A stretch of 64,000 nt of DNA, taken from the NCBI GenBank assembly GCA_037127915.1, contig JBAXXL010000024.1, positions 1 to 64,000 of the forward strand, read 5' to 3'. This DNA comes from JBAXXL01 sp037127915. GTDB taxonomy: Bacteria > Bacteroidota > Ignavibacteria > Kapaibacteriales > UBA2268. This document shows, one piece after another, positions 18,051 through 26,754 of this stretch. Numbering within the stretch: position 1 is the stretch's first letter; each line of letters opens with the position of its first letter. The notes beneath the pieces were generated by a model. It saw only the letters and a program-made list of their open reading frames with translations. It searched no databases and was not told the origin of the DNA. A program made the position numbers and the translations under genes.

Positions 18051-20360
18051 ATGAAAAAGTTATTACTTTTAATGTTTATTGGTTTATCGGTTTTAAGTAT
18101 TACAAAGGTTCAAGCGCAGACGGTTAATTGGGCGAAGGGGTTCTTTGATAATGAAAGTTATCCAAAACTTCCTTGGGCTTATTTGTCTTCTAATAAAAAA
18201 TATTTTTATACAAGTTCAAATAGATCAACCTACCAATATCTGAGTATTTTTTCAACTGAAAGTGGAAATTTGTTAAAGAAATTTGACTTTAAATCTGGTA
18301 ATAATCACTATTTGGTGAATGACAGTACTTTTTTATATTTTGATTATGTTGAAAATGATTCTTCTAATATTTGCTATTGTTATTATGATAACGTAAATAT
18401 GGCTGCAGAAAATAGCGATCCTATATATTCTGCACCAGTAGAATTCAACAACAAAAGAATAGATTTTGTAGAAGATAATTACAAAGATTTTATTAACGAA
18501 GATTATCTTATTGCTCTTGGCAAATGTGAAAATCAATCAGCATTTATTTTTTGGAATATAAAGAAAAAATGTATTCACGATGTTGTTTATTTAGTGGAAG
18601 GAGATTTTAGTTCTATAAAGTCCATAACTTATGATCAGAAGAATAATATGCTTTATTATTCTGATCAATTTTGTTTATTCCAATACAATGTATCTTCAAA
18701 AAAAGTTGTTAAGAAGGATTCTATTATCGGTGTATCGGGCTTGGTTTTAAGCAGCGATGGTAAATATCTGGCTTTTCGTTATTTCAATGGAAATGCTATA
18801 GAAGAAAGAATAGTTTTAATTGATCTGAGCAGTTGGGAAATCGAATACCAAAAAGAATCTTATTATAATATTTATTTTGTTACACCTACGGCTATTAGTC
18901 CCAACTCAACGGTTTTAGCATATCAAACAGCTGACAATCAATTGGAAATATACAATATAAACACAAAGAAAACAACAAAATACACAACGTTATTCAGACC
19001 GGATTATATTCATTTTGTTAATGATCAAGAATTAGTATTTGCTTCTGAGAAAGAGGGTTTTACAGCAATATTTGATATTGAAAAAAATATGCAGACAAAA
19101 ACGTTGATTAATAATGAATCAATAATGCGTGCTATTAAATACTCACATAACGGAGAATTAATTGCGGTCTTGGGTTCCAATTACTTAAAAGTGTTGGACG
19201 CAAAAACCGGTAATATGATTAATTGTTTTTATTTGAATTATGGTTATAATGTTTACAGCAAATATTTTGGAATTGACTTCTCAAAAGATGGTGAAAAAAT
19301 TATTTTTACAAGAGATATTGATGGGTATATCATTTGTGACCTAAAAACAAACAAAACCAAATTCAATAAAGCATCAAGTAGCGTTATTACAGGTTGTTAT
19401 TCTAATCTTGCCTCTGATATTATTGCTTATGGTACTGCGGATGGTAATGTGATTATTTCTAATACTAACGATGGTAATATTATCAAGAAACAAAGCTATA
19501 ATGGATATATTATTCGCCACGTTATGTTTGCAGAAAATGGCAATTCGCTGTATTTTACAACTATTAATCCTGATACATACGAGAACAATACTTATATATG
19601 GGATTATGAATCAGAAAAAATTTCAAAAATTGATGGCCTAGACTATGGATTCATAGACAAGTCAACAAATTTTGCAATGGAAACCTTTTTTGACAGATTT
19701 TTGTGCTCCAGATATTTAGCTTATGATGTTAAGAGTCAGAAACAATTTAAATTGGATTATTCACACTTGCCTGATAATTTCACTAATTCTAATTTCAGTG
19801 TTAGTTATGACGGGTCTTATTCCAATTTGGTTCAATTTTCCAATGATCTTGGGCTTACGAGTCTTTATTGTAATTTTTATAAAAATGAAACACAAATGGC
19901 TGAAAATATTATAAAATCAATTTATTCTACAGATTATATTCCTTACAATAGCTACAAAATTTATGGTTATAGTGCAGGTAAACCCTATATTTCACTTTTC
20001 TCTCCCGACAACAAAAATCTAATCTTAGGTTTAGATTGCGGTTCGATAATCTCACTTAATATAGAGAATTTGACACCTGTGAAAGATGATGTAAAATTAT
20101 CCGATGGATTTAGAATAGTAAATGTAGAAAATAAAGATACATATTTGAACTGCGAAATCAGCTCAGCTAATGAATTCGACAGTTTCGATTATTACATTTA
20201 CGATTTAAACGGAAAGCTTTTGAACCAAGGTGCTTTAGGTACTGTTGATCAAGGCGTAAATACAATTACAATTAATTATACGAAGAAGATGTTATATCCT
20301 GCTATATTATTAGTTAAAAGCAGGGTGAATAACACATATCAATCAAAATTGTTTTATTAA
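18051..20360 (+). CDS. secreted WD40-like propeller protein with divergent T9SS-type C terminus
   Basis: 769 aa. The signal peptide is about 1-23 (ends KVQAQ). The body reads as a series of WD40/YVTN-like blades (SSDGKYLAFRY, SPNSTVLAYQT, SHNGELIAVLGSNYLKVLDAKTG, DNKNLILGLDCGSIISLN). The last 80 residues (YYIYDLNGKLLNQGALGTVDQGVNTITINY) resemble a T9SS type A domain, but the usual SxYPNP entry is missing. Base composition is AT-rich like its neighbours. Its upstream region is a near copy of that of the GLUG gene at 12360, although the proteins are unrelated. Probably a surface or secreted binding protein. Confidence 0.82.
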   Translation: MKKLLLLMFIGLSVLSITKVQAQTVNWAKGFFDNESYPKLPWAYLSSNKKYFYTSSNRSTYQYLSIFSTESGNLLKKFDFKSGNNHYLVNDSTFLYFDYVENDSSNICYCYYDNVNMAAENSDPIYSAPVEFNNKRIDFVEDNYKDFINEDYLIALGKCENQSAFIFWNIKKKCIHDVVYLVEGDFSSIKSITYDQKNNMLYYSDQFCLFQYNVSSKKVVKKDSIIGVSGLVLSSDGKYLAFRYFNGNAIEERIVLIDLSSWEIEYQKESYYNIYFVTPTAISPNSTVLAYQTADNQLEIYNINTKKTTKYTTLFRPDYIHFVNDQELVFASEKEGFTAIFDIEKNMQTKTLINNESIMRAIKYSHNGELIAVLGSNYLKVLDAKTGNMINCFYLNYGYNVYSKYFGIDFSKDGEKIIFTRDIDGYIICDLKTNKTKFNKASSSVITGCYSNLASDIIAYGTADGNVIISNTNDGNIIKKQSYNGYIIRHVMFAENGNSLYFTTINPDTYENNTYIWDYESEKISKIDGLDYGFIDKSTNFAMETFFDRFLCSRYLAYDVKSQKQFKLDYSHLPDNFTNSNFSVSYDGSYSNLVQFSNDLGLTSLYCNFYKNETQMAENIIKSIYSTDYIPYNSYKIYGYSAGKPYISLFSPDNKNLILGLDCGSIISLNIENLTPVKDDVKLSDGFRIVNVENKDTYLNCEISSANEFDSFDYYIYDLNGKLLNQGALGTVDQGVNTITINYTKKMLYPAILLVKSRVNNTYQSKLFY

Positions 20361-20378
20361 TTAAATTCGATAGAATTT

Positions 20379-20466
20379 TTCTACAAAAATTCCATCCCTC
20401 CGGGATTGAAGAGGATTGGTTTAGATGTCATTTTTCTATAAACATTTCATCACTACGTGATGGATG
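20379..20466. repeat. two intergenic ATTCCATCC-family repeats
   Basis: Copies at about 20380-20412 (CTACAAAAATTCCATCCCTC then CGGGATTGAAGAGG) and about 20435-20466 (CTATAAACATTTCATCACTA then CGTGATGGATGA). Each contains a short inverted repeat around the CTnCG centre. Confidence 0.65.
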
Positions 20467-20538
20467 AATGATTTCTTATTTCTCAGATATGACAAAATCA
20501 GTTCATTTTCTGCGGGATTGTAAAAACAAGGGGAAAAA

Positions 20539-20564
20539 CGTTCCCAAGCAGGAGCTTGGGAACG
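20539..20564. terminator. perfect hairpin between convergent genes
   Basis: CGTTCCCAAGC and its exact complement are separated by AGGA. T-rich DNA follows at 20576-20583. It lies between the convergent genes ending at 20360 (+) and 20581 (-) and could terminate the plus-strand transcript. The same GTTCCCAAGC..GCTTGGGAAC phrase is a repeat type in many genomes, so it may be repeat-derived. Confidence 0.5.
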
Positions 20565-20580
20565 AGTTAGATGAGCTTTT

Positions 20581-22041
20581 TTATAGTTCGAACCAAGGTT
20601 TAACGACATCCGCGGGGCTTTTAACCATATTTATATTCGTGAATTCATTTGTCAATTTGTTATAATTATAATCTTTTTCCCATTCTTTTGCATTTCTTGC
20701 AATCTCGTCAATAGCCGCAAGAATGTAATTCAGTTCTTCATCGGTCATAGTCGGATGCAATGAAAGTCTTGCCCAACCGGGTTTTGAAGATAAATCACCG
20801 TTGTTAATCATATCAGTAATTCTTCTTGAGTGCTCATATTCTATATTCAGCAGATAATGTCCGTAAGTGCCCGCGCAAGCGCAACCACCGCGCATTTGAA
20901 TACCATAACGGTCGCTTAATAGCTTTACTACCAAATTAAAATGAATATCATCAATATAAAATGAAATTACTCCGAGACGATTTTCGATATTATCAGCTAA
21001 AATATGCAGATTCGGTACTTGACGCAATTTCGGAAATGCAATTTCTAAAAGTTGTTCTTCGCGCTTTTTTATATTTTCGGTACCCATCTTGTTTTTTAAT
21101 TCGATAGCTAAAGCTGTGCGTATAGCTTGCAGAAATCCTGGTGTGCCACCGTCTTCACGCGCTTCAATACTGTCCACATATTTATATTCACCCCATCGGT
21201 TAGTCCAATCTACAGTACCACCGCCTGGAGTATCGGGACTATCGGTGTTATATAATTTTTCGTTAAAAATCAACACACCGGATGCTCCGGGACCGCCTAA
21301 AAATTTATGAGGTGAAAAAGTAATGGCATCCAAATAAGCCATTTTATCTTCAGGGTGCATATCAATATCGACATAAGGAGCGGAAGCGGCAAAATCAATT
21401 ATGCAGATACCTGAGTATTCGTGCATTATTTTTGCCAACTCATGATAGGGCGTAAATACACCGGTCACGTTGGAGCAGGCACTGAACGAGCCGATTTTTG
21501 TTTTCCGATCTTTGTATTTTTCCAATTCAGCACGTAAGTTATCGGGGCTGACAGTCAAATCGTCAGCCGGTGGAACTATCACTACGTCGGCATTTGTTTC
21601 GTACCACGATGTATGATTGGAGTGGTGCTCCAGATGAGTAACAAAGACGACCGGTTTTTCCGCGGTTTTTAGACAATCTTTTTTTGAAATTGTTCCGCAG
21701 AATTTCAATCCGATAATTCTTTGTAGCTTGTTTATACAAGATGTCATACCAAAACCGGTTGTAACAATTAAATCGTCCGCTGAGGCGTTTACATGAGCTT
21801 TGATTTTCTCATGGGCCAAATGATAAGCCTTTGTCATCAAAGTGCCGGTCTCGCTTGTTTCTGTATGTGTATTCGCTACATAAGGTCCGATTGTGTCGAG
21901 CATTATTTCTTCGATCGGTCTGTATAATCTACCGCTCGCTATCCAATCGGCGTAGAGAATTCTCATTGTTCCATAGGGTGAGGAATATGTTTGGTTTAAG
22001 CCTACGATATTTTCACGGAATGTATTAAAGTATTTTTCCAT
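20581..22041 (-). CDS. class V aminotransferase (cysteine desulfurase-like)
   Basis: 486 aa PLP enzyme of the SufS/Csd-like fold. It has the FVTHLEHHSNHTSW segment, the PLP aspartate in IIDFAASAPYVDID, and the Schiff-base lysine in FSPHKFLGGPGASG (Lys246). A cysteine-bearing loop follows (RGGCACAGTYGHYLL) in the position of the desulfurase active-site Cys. The family is longer than classic SufS (about 400-420) and is often annotated only as class V aminotransferase. No suf or isc genes are adjacent, so the substrate (cysteine, selenocysteine or another amino acid) is not certain. Confidence 0.88.
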   Translation of the reverse strand: MEKYFNTFRENIVGLNQTYSSPYGTMRILYADWIASGRLYRPIEEIMLDTIGPYVANTHTETSETGTLMTKAYHLAHEKIKAHVNASADDLIVTTGFGMTSCINKLQRIIGLKFCGTISKKDCLKTAEKPVVFVTHLEHHSNHTSWYETNADVVIVPPADDLTVSPDNLRAELEKYKDRKTKIGSFSACSNVTGVFTPYHELAKIMHEYSGICIIDFAASAPYVDIDMHPEDKMAYLDAITFSPHKFLGGPGASGVLIFNEKLYNTDSPDTPGGGTVDWTNRWGEYKYVDSIEAREDGGTPGFLQAIRTALAIELKNKMGTENIKKREEQLLEIAFPKLRQVPNLHILADNIENRLGVISFYIDDIHFNLVVKLLSDRYGIQMRGGCACAGTYGHYLLNIEYEHSRRITDMINNGDLSSKPGWARLSLHPTMTDEELNYILAAIDEIARNAKEWEKDYNYNKLTNEFTNINMVKSPADVVKPWFEL

Positions 22042-22216
22042 ATTTTACTTAGTTTCGGTTGTGAATTTTTATTAACAAAAACATAACCTTAACTTTAATA
22101 GATTTTTAAATCGGTTTTTAAAAAACACAAAATTATAAAAAGAATCTTACACAAAAAAATAAAGTTAAATTCTGGTACGATAATTTCTAATTTTTAACAA
22201 TGAGTATGTAAGTAAT

Positions 22217-22247
22217 TTTTATATTATGCTCATATTTCGTAATTTTG
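22217..22247 (+). promoter_or_regulatory. Bacteroidota-type promoter of the 7TM-HD gene
   Basis: TTTT at 22217-22220, a 19-nt spacer and TAATTTTG at 22240-22247, 36 nt before the ATG at 22283. Confidence 0.6.
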
Positions 22248-22282
22248 TTGGTTAAATAAATTATAACATTATAATTATCAAA

Positions 22283-24442
22283 ATGAAAACTCAGCGGAAA
22301 TTCAAATTTATAGACGACGAAAAAAACACGTCAACAGCTAAAATAATAATTCTTATATTATCTTTCATAATATCAGCTGTTTTCTTCGTTACCAGAAATA
22401 CCGGAGATGCCGGAAATGCTTTGATAACTGCCATACAACCCGGGAAGGTATGGAATAAAACAGATCTCCGAGCGGATTATACGTTTCAGGTTCCTAAACA
22501 TCCCGATGAACTGGGGCATGAAATTGACGAAGCTGCAAACAGTGTTTATCCGGTTTTTAGAATTGATGAGAATGCTGTAAATAAAGCTAAAGATCAAGCA
22601 AAATTTTTGATAGGTACAATTAATCCTGAAACCGGTACATCAAAAACACTACCCGAATATTTAATTGCACCGATAACAATGTTGCCAAAGCAAGAACGCG
22701 CCACAGTACTTAATTCTATAAACCGTTCGTATGATAAATTCTTTGATGTCATCTACAACAATGGTCTTTCGGATATAGCTTTAAATCAGATTACGCCTGA
22801 TGTTATAACAGTAGATATTCCTCCAACCGAAAACTATATAGTCAAAAAAACATTACTTTTCGATAAAGAATCATTTAAGTCAAAATATTCTCAAATAATC
22901 ACAAATAATTATAGAAAGGATTTGGAAGCGCTTTTTAATTATATCGCCGACAAAATCTACTTTCCAAATTTGATATATGACGATGTTCTAACAGAAGAAG
23001 CTCGTCGTAATGCCGCATCAGATGTACCAAAAACGGCTGAATTGATAAAAAAGAACTCGATTATTATTGCCCAAGGTCAAACAATTGATGATTATAAAAA
23101 TTATGTGTTGTCGATTTATTTTAAAACTTCAAGTAATGATTCGATAAGCGGTTCCAGAATACTTTCAGCAATAGGTAATATCGTACATTCTTCAGTATTA
23201 GTTATACTAATATTAATGTATGTATTTATTATGCGTAAAGACATTTGGGCAAGCACTTCTAAAGTTTCGTTAATTTTCCTCTGTATGATAGCTAATTTAT
23301 TCCTTGCTTGGCTGACAATGAAAATCGAAACACCTTGGCCCCTGGAATATATAATCGTCTTGCCGGCGTTTATTCTACTCTTGGCTCTGACAATTGATAC
23401 TCGGATAGCAATTCTTTTCGCTCTGGTTTCATCGCTCCAGATAGCAGGCATCAGAAACAATGATTATATAATTGGCGCAACTTATATTATTGCCACAGGC
23501 GTGACTGCTTATACTGTACGTAAAGTAACAAATCGTTCACAAGTTTTACAAACAATCATTATTATATTAATAGGTTTTGTAATTCCAATATTATTTTTCG
23601 GAATTGAGACAAATTCATCTATGGACAAACTTCTTGGTCGAATAGCAATGGCATCAGTCAATTCAATTGTCTCGCCAATGTTAACAATCGGATTATTGAT
23701 AGTAATTGAACGTTCAAAAATAATGCGCAGTATGAATTTGCATTTTAATCTGAAAGACTATGATAAATTAGACCATCCTGTATTGCGTTTGCTTAACGAA
23801 AAGGCGGCAGGAACATTTCAGCATAGTCTTAGCGTTGCGAATTTAGCAGAGATTTGCGCATTAGAAATAGGAGCTAACCCGGTTTTAGTTCGGGTTGGGG
23901 CACTTTATCACGACATAGGTAAAATGAACAATCCAAAATATTTTACCGAAAACCAAAGCGATGGAATTAATCCTCACGACCAAATTTCTCCCAAGAGAAG
24001 TGTACATATTATCAAGAATCATGTATTCGAAGGTTTAAAATTAGCAGAAGAATACAATTTGCCTGATTATATATCGGCATTTATTCCTTCTCATCACGGA
24101 ACAACATTGATTAAACACTTTTATGCCAAGGCATTAGAAGAAGACAGTACTATTAACGAAAAAGAATTTAGATACAACGGAGCAAAACCAAAATCCAAAG
24201 AACAGGTTATCTTAATGATTTGCGACACTTCCGAAGCAATTTCGAGAATTTCCGGACTTTCAGAATCGGAAATTCAAAAAATGGTTATCGAAAATGTGCA
24301 CCAAAAAATCATTGATGGGCAATTTGACCAGAGTGACATAACAATTAATGACTTAAAAAAAATAGAGGATGTTTTGACTCTAAGTATTTCTGGTACAAGC
24401 CATTATAGAACAAAGTACAAAGAAATTCCAAAAAAAGTTTAA
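22283..24442 (+). CDS. 7TMR-HDED / HD-domain membrane phosphodiesterase (PgpH-like)
   Basis: 719 aa. One membrane segment lies at about 20-38, followed by an extracytoplasmic 7TMR-HDED region to about 285. Seven further membrane segments lie between about 290 and 480, and a cytoplasmic HD domain occupies about 505-695. The HD motif residues are visible: H514 (TFQHSLSVANLAE), H543-D544 (LYHDIGK), the HH in PSHHGT, and the late Asp in CDTSEAIS. In PgpH of Gram-positives this architecture hydrolyses cyclic di-AMP; the same activity is the best guess here. It usually lies near ybeY-like genes, which are not seen here. A consensus promoter lies directly upstream. Confidence 0.9.
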   Translation: MKTQRKFKFIDDEKNTSTAKIIILILSFIISAVFFVTRNTGDAGNALITAIQPGKVWNKTDLRADYTFQVPKHPDELGHEIDEAANSVYPVFRIDENAVNKAKDQAKFLIGTINPETGTSKTLPEYLIAPITMLPKQERATVLNSINRSYDKFFDVIYNNGLSDIALNQITPDVITVDIPPTENYIVKKTLLFDKESFKSKYSQIITNNYRKDLEALFNYIADKIYFPNLIYDDVLTEEARRNAASDVPKTAELIKKNSIIIAQGQTIDDYKNYVLSIYFKTSSNDSISGSRILSAIGNIVHSSVLVILILMYVFIMRKDIWASTSKVSLIFLCMIANLFLAWLTMKIETPWPLEYIIVLPAFILLLALTIDTRIAILFALVSSLQIAGIRNNDYIIGATYIIATGVTAYTVRKVTNRSQVLQTIIIILIGFVIPILFFGIETNSSMDKLLGRIAMASVNSIVSPMLTIGLLIVIERSKIMRSMNLHFNLKDYDKLDHPVLRLLNEKAAGTFQHSLSVANLAEICALEIGANPVLVRVGALYHDIGKMNNPKYFTENQSDGINPHDQISPKRSVHIIKNHVFEGLKLAEEYNLPDYISAFIPSHHGTTLIKHFYAKALEEDSTINEKEFRYNGAKPKSKEQVILMICDTSEAISRISGLSESEIQKMVIENVHQKIIDGQFDQSDITINDLKKIEDVLTLSISGTSHYRTKYKEIPKKV

Positions 24443-24508
24443 AAAAAATGAATTATTTTTCAACACAAGAGAAAGAAATGGACTTCTCAGTTGTCTATAC
24501 AAATGTAA

Positions 24509-25069
24509 ATGTACAATTTTATGAATAATGATGCAGAAAAAAATATAAATCTTGTTAAAAACTTGCAAAGCAGAGATAAAGCTAAATCGAGGAGGGCTTT
24601 TGATGAAATTTATAGAATTTATTCAGGCATGATACTAAGAATTTGTAGCATTGAATTGAAAAATAGTTATTTGGCAGAAGATGTATTTCAAAACACATTT
24701 ATTCAGTTTTACGAAAGCGCGACCCAAGCAAAAGAGATAAAAAATATCAGAAATATGCTGATAACCATCGCCAAGAATGCTTGCAAGAACGAACTGAAAA
24801 GAAATAAAGCATTTAGCTTAGAAGATGTAAGTTTTGAGATTGAAGATAAAGATTACGATAGAAATGAAAAAAGTGAATTAGTAGATATGGCTATTGCAAG
24901 TTTGGATGAAAAATATAGAGAGCCGCTAATTTTGAAAGAATTTGTTGGGATGAGTTACAAAGATATATGCGCCAAACTTGATATTACTGAACAACAATTA
25001 ACAATGAGATTATTTAGAGCAAAAAAAGCTCTTGCAAAAATTTTAGAATCGATATTAAAAGAATTATAG
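24509..25069 (+). CDS. ECF-type RNA polymerase sigma factor
   Basis: 186 aa with sigma region 2 (FDEIYRIYSGMILRICSIELKNSYLAEDVFQNTFIQFYES, then IRNMLITIAKNACKNELKR) and region 4 (LDEKYREPLILKEFVGMSYKDICAKLDITEQQLTMRLFRAKKALAKIL). Regions 1 and 3 are absent, as in ECF sigma-70 factors. Two in-frame ATGs (24509 and 24521) are possible. It is followed after 20 nt by a gene with an anti-sigma-like N terminus, the usual pairing for an ECF system that responds to an envelope signal. Confidence 0.93.
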   Translation: MYNFMNNDAEKNINLVKNLQSRDKAKSRRAFDEIYRIYSGMILRICSIELKNSYLAEDVFQNTFIQFYESATQAKEIKNIRNMLITIAKNACKNELKRNKAFSLEDVSFEIEDKDYDRNEKSELVDMAIASLDEKYREPLILKEFVGMSYKDICAKLDITEQQLTMRLFRAKKALAKILESILKEL

Positions 25070-25089
25070 AAAGAAAATAGGCAAAATAA

Positions 25090-26385
25090 ATGACTGAAAA
25101 TGATTATATGGAAATTCAAGAAAAATTAAGCAAGCTGTTCGACGGGGAACTCGACGATACGCAAGCTCAAGGGGTTTTGAATGAAGTAGCTAACAATAGC
25201 GAGTTGGAAGCTCTATACTTAGAGCAGAAAACTTTGCACAGCTATATGCAAAATCCATATTTACCTGAAACAGCAGGACTTAAAGAAGGAATATTAAAGA
25301 GAATTAAGCTTGATTCCGCATCAATAAGAAAATACAGAGCAAGAAAATATATTTTGCGGACTGCTTTAGTTGGACTTGTCTTGCTAACATTGGGCGGCGG
25401 TTACCTCTGGCTAACTAATAATAATGTCTTGGATAAATATACAAATAATACTTCGATAACAGAAGTTAATAAGAATCACAATGACGATATCAGCGACAGC
25501 AAGATAAGCACCACTGCTATTAAACCTCAAATTCCGATAGTTACACAAACTAATTTAGACACAAGAAGCGCCAATACTTTAGCAGAAAATAATAAATCTT
25601 ATAGCCGTAAATCCAAAAAATCGAACGGTATTGAGAATGGATATCTTGCTCAGAACACAAACGAAGCAAATTCACATACAAAGTCGGAACTATCGGCTGA
25701 AAGAGCAACTGCAATTAATACAGAATTATCAGCGAACGGAATGTCTATAAATGAAGCAGAAGCACCTCAACGGAATCTGCTCGCTTATTCCAATCTGTTT
25801 TCTGATACAAGAGTAGCTCGTGAGCAATATAGTTCTCTTCCAAAATACTATTTGAATCCGGTTTATAATTATAAAACGGCATTGATACTTGACAGATTAA
25901 ACCTACAGTTTAACTGGTATGGCTTATCTAAAAGTTCTCCAAATTTCAAACCGGAGAATTCAAAAACCGGTTTAATAAATGATTTCTCTTTATTCTTGAT
26001 GTACGACGTCACCGAAAAGACATCACTTGGTTTATCATTCGGTTATGACAACTTCCTAATGCAGTACGACGGTTGGGAAAAGAATACTCATTACCTTTAC
26101 AGTCAAGAATATTCAACACCATGGATTGGTTGCAACATTGAACATAGATTCGAACCGATTTTTTCATTTGCTGATTATTATGAAGTGTCACCTTTTATTC
26201 AATTGAATACTGCTTATGCCAATGTCGGCATCTATACACAGGCTTCAACGGGTGTAGAAGTGGAGATTTCTGCAAATACTTCATTGATAGTCGGATTCAA
26301 CAGCGGATGGCTCTTCTATAAATATGAAAACTATGAATACACAAATAAAAATGGTTTAAATATTGGATTGAAATACGGTTTTTAA
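25090..26385 (+). CDS. anti-sigma-like transmembrane protein with C-terminal beta-barrel-like domain
   Basis: 431 aa in three parts. Residues about 5-60 (IQEKLSKLFDGELDDTQAQGVLNEVANNSELEALYLEQKTLHSYM) resemble RseA/RsiW-type anti-sigma N-terminal domains. A single hydrophobic segment lies at about 92-112 after a basic stretch, so the N terminus should be cytoplasmic. About 115-255 is a Ser/Asn/Thr-rich, probably disordered linker. From about 260 to the end come alternating aromatic/hydrophobic strands (RLNLQFNWYGLS, INDFSLFLMYDV, TSLGLSFGYDNF, TSLIVGFNSGWLFYKYEN), ending in NIGLKYGF with a terminal Phe, as in outer-membrane barrels. It follows the ECF sigma gene by 20 nt. The combination suggests one chain spanning both membranes. 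The barrel assignment is inference. Confidence 0.75.
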   Translation: MTENDYMEIQEKLSKLFDGELDDTQAQGVLNEVANNSELEALYLEQKTLHSYMQNPYLPETAGLKEGILKRIKLDSASIRKYRARKYILRTALVGLVLLTLGGGYLWLTNNNVLDKYTNNTSITEVNKNHNDDISDSKISTTAIKPQIPIVTQTNLDTRSANTLAENNKSYSRKSKKSNGIENGYLAQNTNEANSHTKSELSAERATAINTELSANGMSINEAEAPQRNLLAYSNLFSDTRVAREQYSSLPKYYLNPVYNYKTALILDRLNLQFNWYGLSKSSPNFKPENSKTGLINDFSLFLMYDVTEKTSLGLSFGYDNFLMQYDGWEKNTHYLYSQEYSTPWIGCNIEHRFEPIFSFADYYEVSPFIQLNTAYANVGIYTQASTGVEVEISANTSLIVGFNSGWLFYKYENYEYTNKNGLNIGLKYGF

Positions 26386-26401
26386 CGTTAGGTGAGAAGG
26401 C

Positions 26402-26457
26402 TATTGGAGTGGAACTCCAATAAAAAAACCTGTTTTTTATAAATGGGTTTTTTTTTG
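26402..26457 (+). terminator. terminator of the sigma / anti-sigma operon
   Basis: TATTGGAGT and its complement enclose a GG loop (26402-26421). They are followed by AAAAAACC / GGGTTTTTTTTT, a second A-T-rich stem ending in nine T (to 26456). Either hairpin could terminate. Confidence 0.75.
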
Positions 26458-26477
26458 CATTGGATTGGGGAAACAAT

Positions 26478-26575
26478 GTCAGAATCAGGATTTGCAGGAT
26501 TAAAGGATGAACAGGATTAAGGAAGTGGAGAAATATCTTGTTACCCCTTATATCCGCGTTTCAGGGTTCAGGAAC
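26478..26575. repeat. short interspersed repeat and spacer before tracrRNA
   Basis: 26483-26520 is an AATCAGGATTTGCAGGATTA / AAGGATGAACAGGATTAAGG word repeat, also seen at about 60837-60872 and in part at 42620. The remaining bases to 26575 hold nothing I can name. Confidence 0.6.
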
Positions 26576-26662
26576 AAAAAAGGCCCTAGCTTTTTCAAAC
26601 TGGGCCAACGAAAATTCGTACGGGATATTTCACCCTTATTGTGAAATGATTACAAATTTATT
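26576..26662 (-). ncRNA. tracrRNA of the type II-C CRISPR-Cas9 system
   Basis: On the minus strand the segment TTTGTAATCATTTCACAAT (26656-26638) is the anti-repeat. It pairs with the first 19 nt of the CRISPR repeat in crRNA sense (GTTGTGAATTGATTACAAA) with 17 Watson-Crick pairs, one G-U and one U-U mismatch. Downstream follow a nexus-like hairpin (GGGTGAAATATCCC), a second hairpin (ACGAA AA-type loop TTCGT), and a terminator stem (GGCCC / GGGCC, 26606-26582) followed by six T ending at 26576. That gives about 87 nt. Position upstream of cas9 and divergent transcription are both known for II-C loci. It fixes the direction of crRNA transcription as the minus strand. Confidence 0.87.
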
Positions 26663-26668
26663 TCAAGA

Positions 26669-26699
26669 CAAAATTAATAAATATTTTTTATATGACAAA
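26669..26699 (-). promoter_or_regulatory. consensus promoter of the tracrRNA
   Basis: Read on the minus strand: TTTG (26699-26696), a spacer of exactly 19 nt, then TAATTTTG (26676-26669). This is a perfect Bacteroidota -33/-7 pair. It predicts initiation near 26662, a few bases before the anti-repeat. cas9 is transcribed away on the other strand. Confidence 0.72.
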
Positions 26700-26754
26700 A
26701 TAATTTTATAATTTAGCTATTATATTTTTCTTTTTTTTTAATTTGTGGGTCAAT

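Noticed and set aside
20468..20665. 65-codon frame between convergent genes
   Set aside because: Covers a repeat, a hairpin and the antisense end of the aminotransferase gene.
26709..26716. TAATTTAG with TTTT 19 nt upstream as the cas9 promoter
   Set aside because: Last two bases of the -7 box deviate and the region is so AT-rich that a chance match is likely; not listed as a feature.
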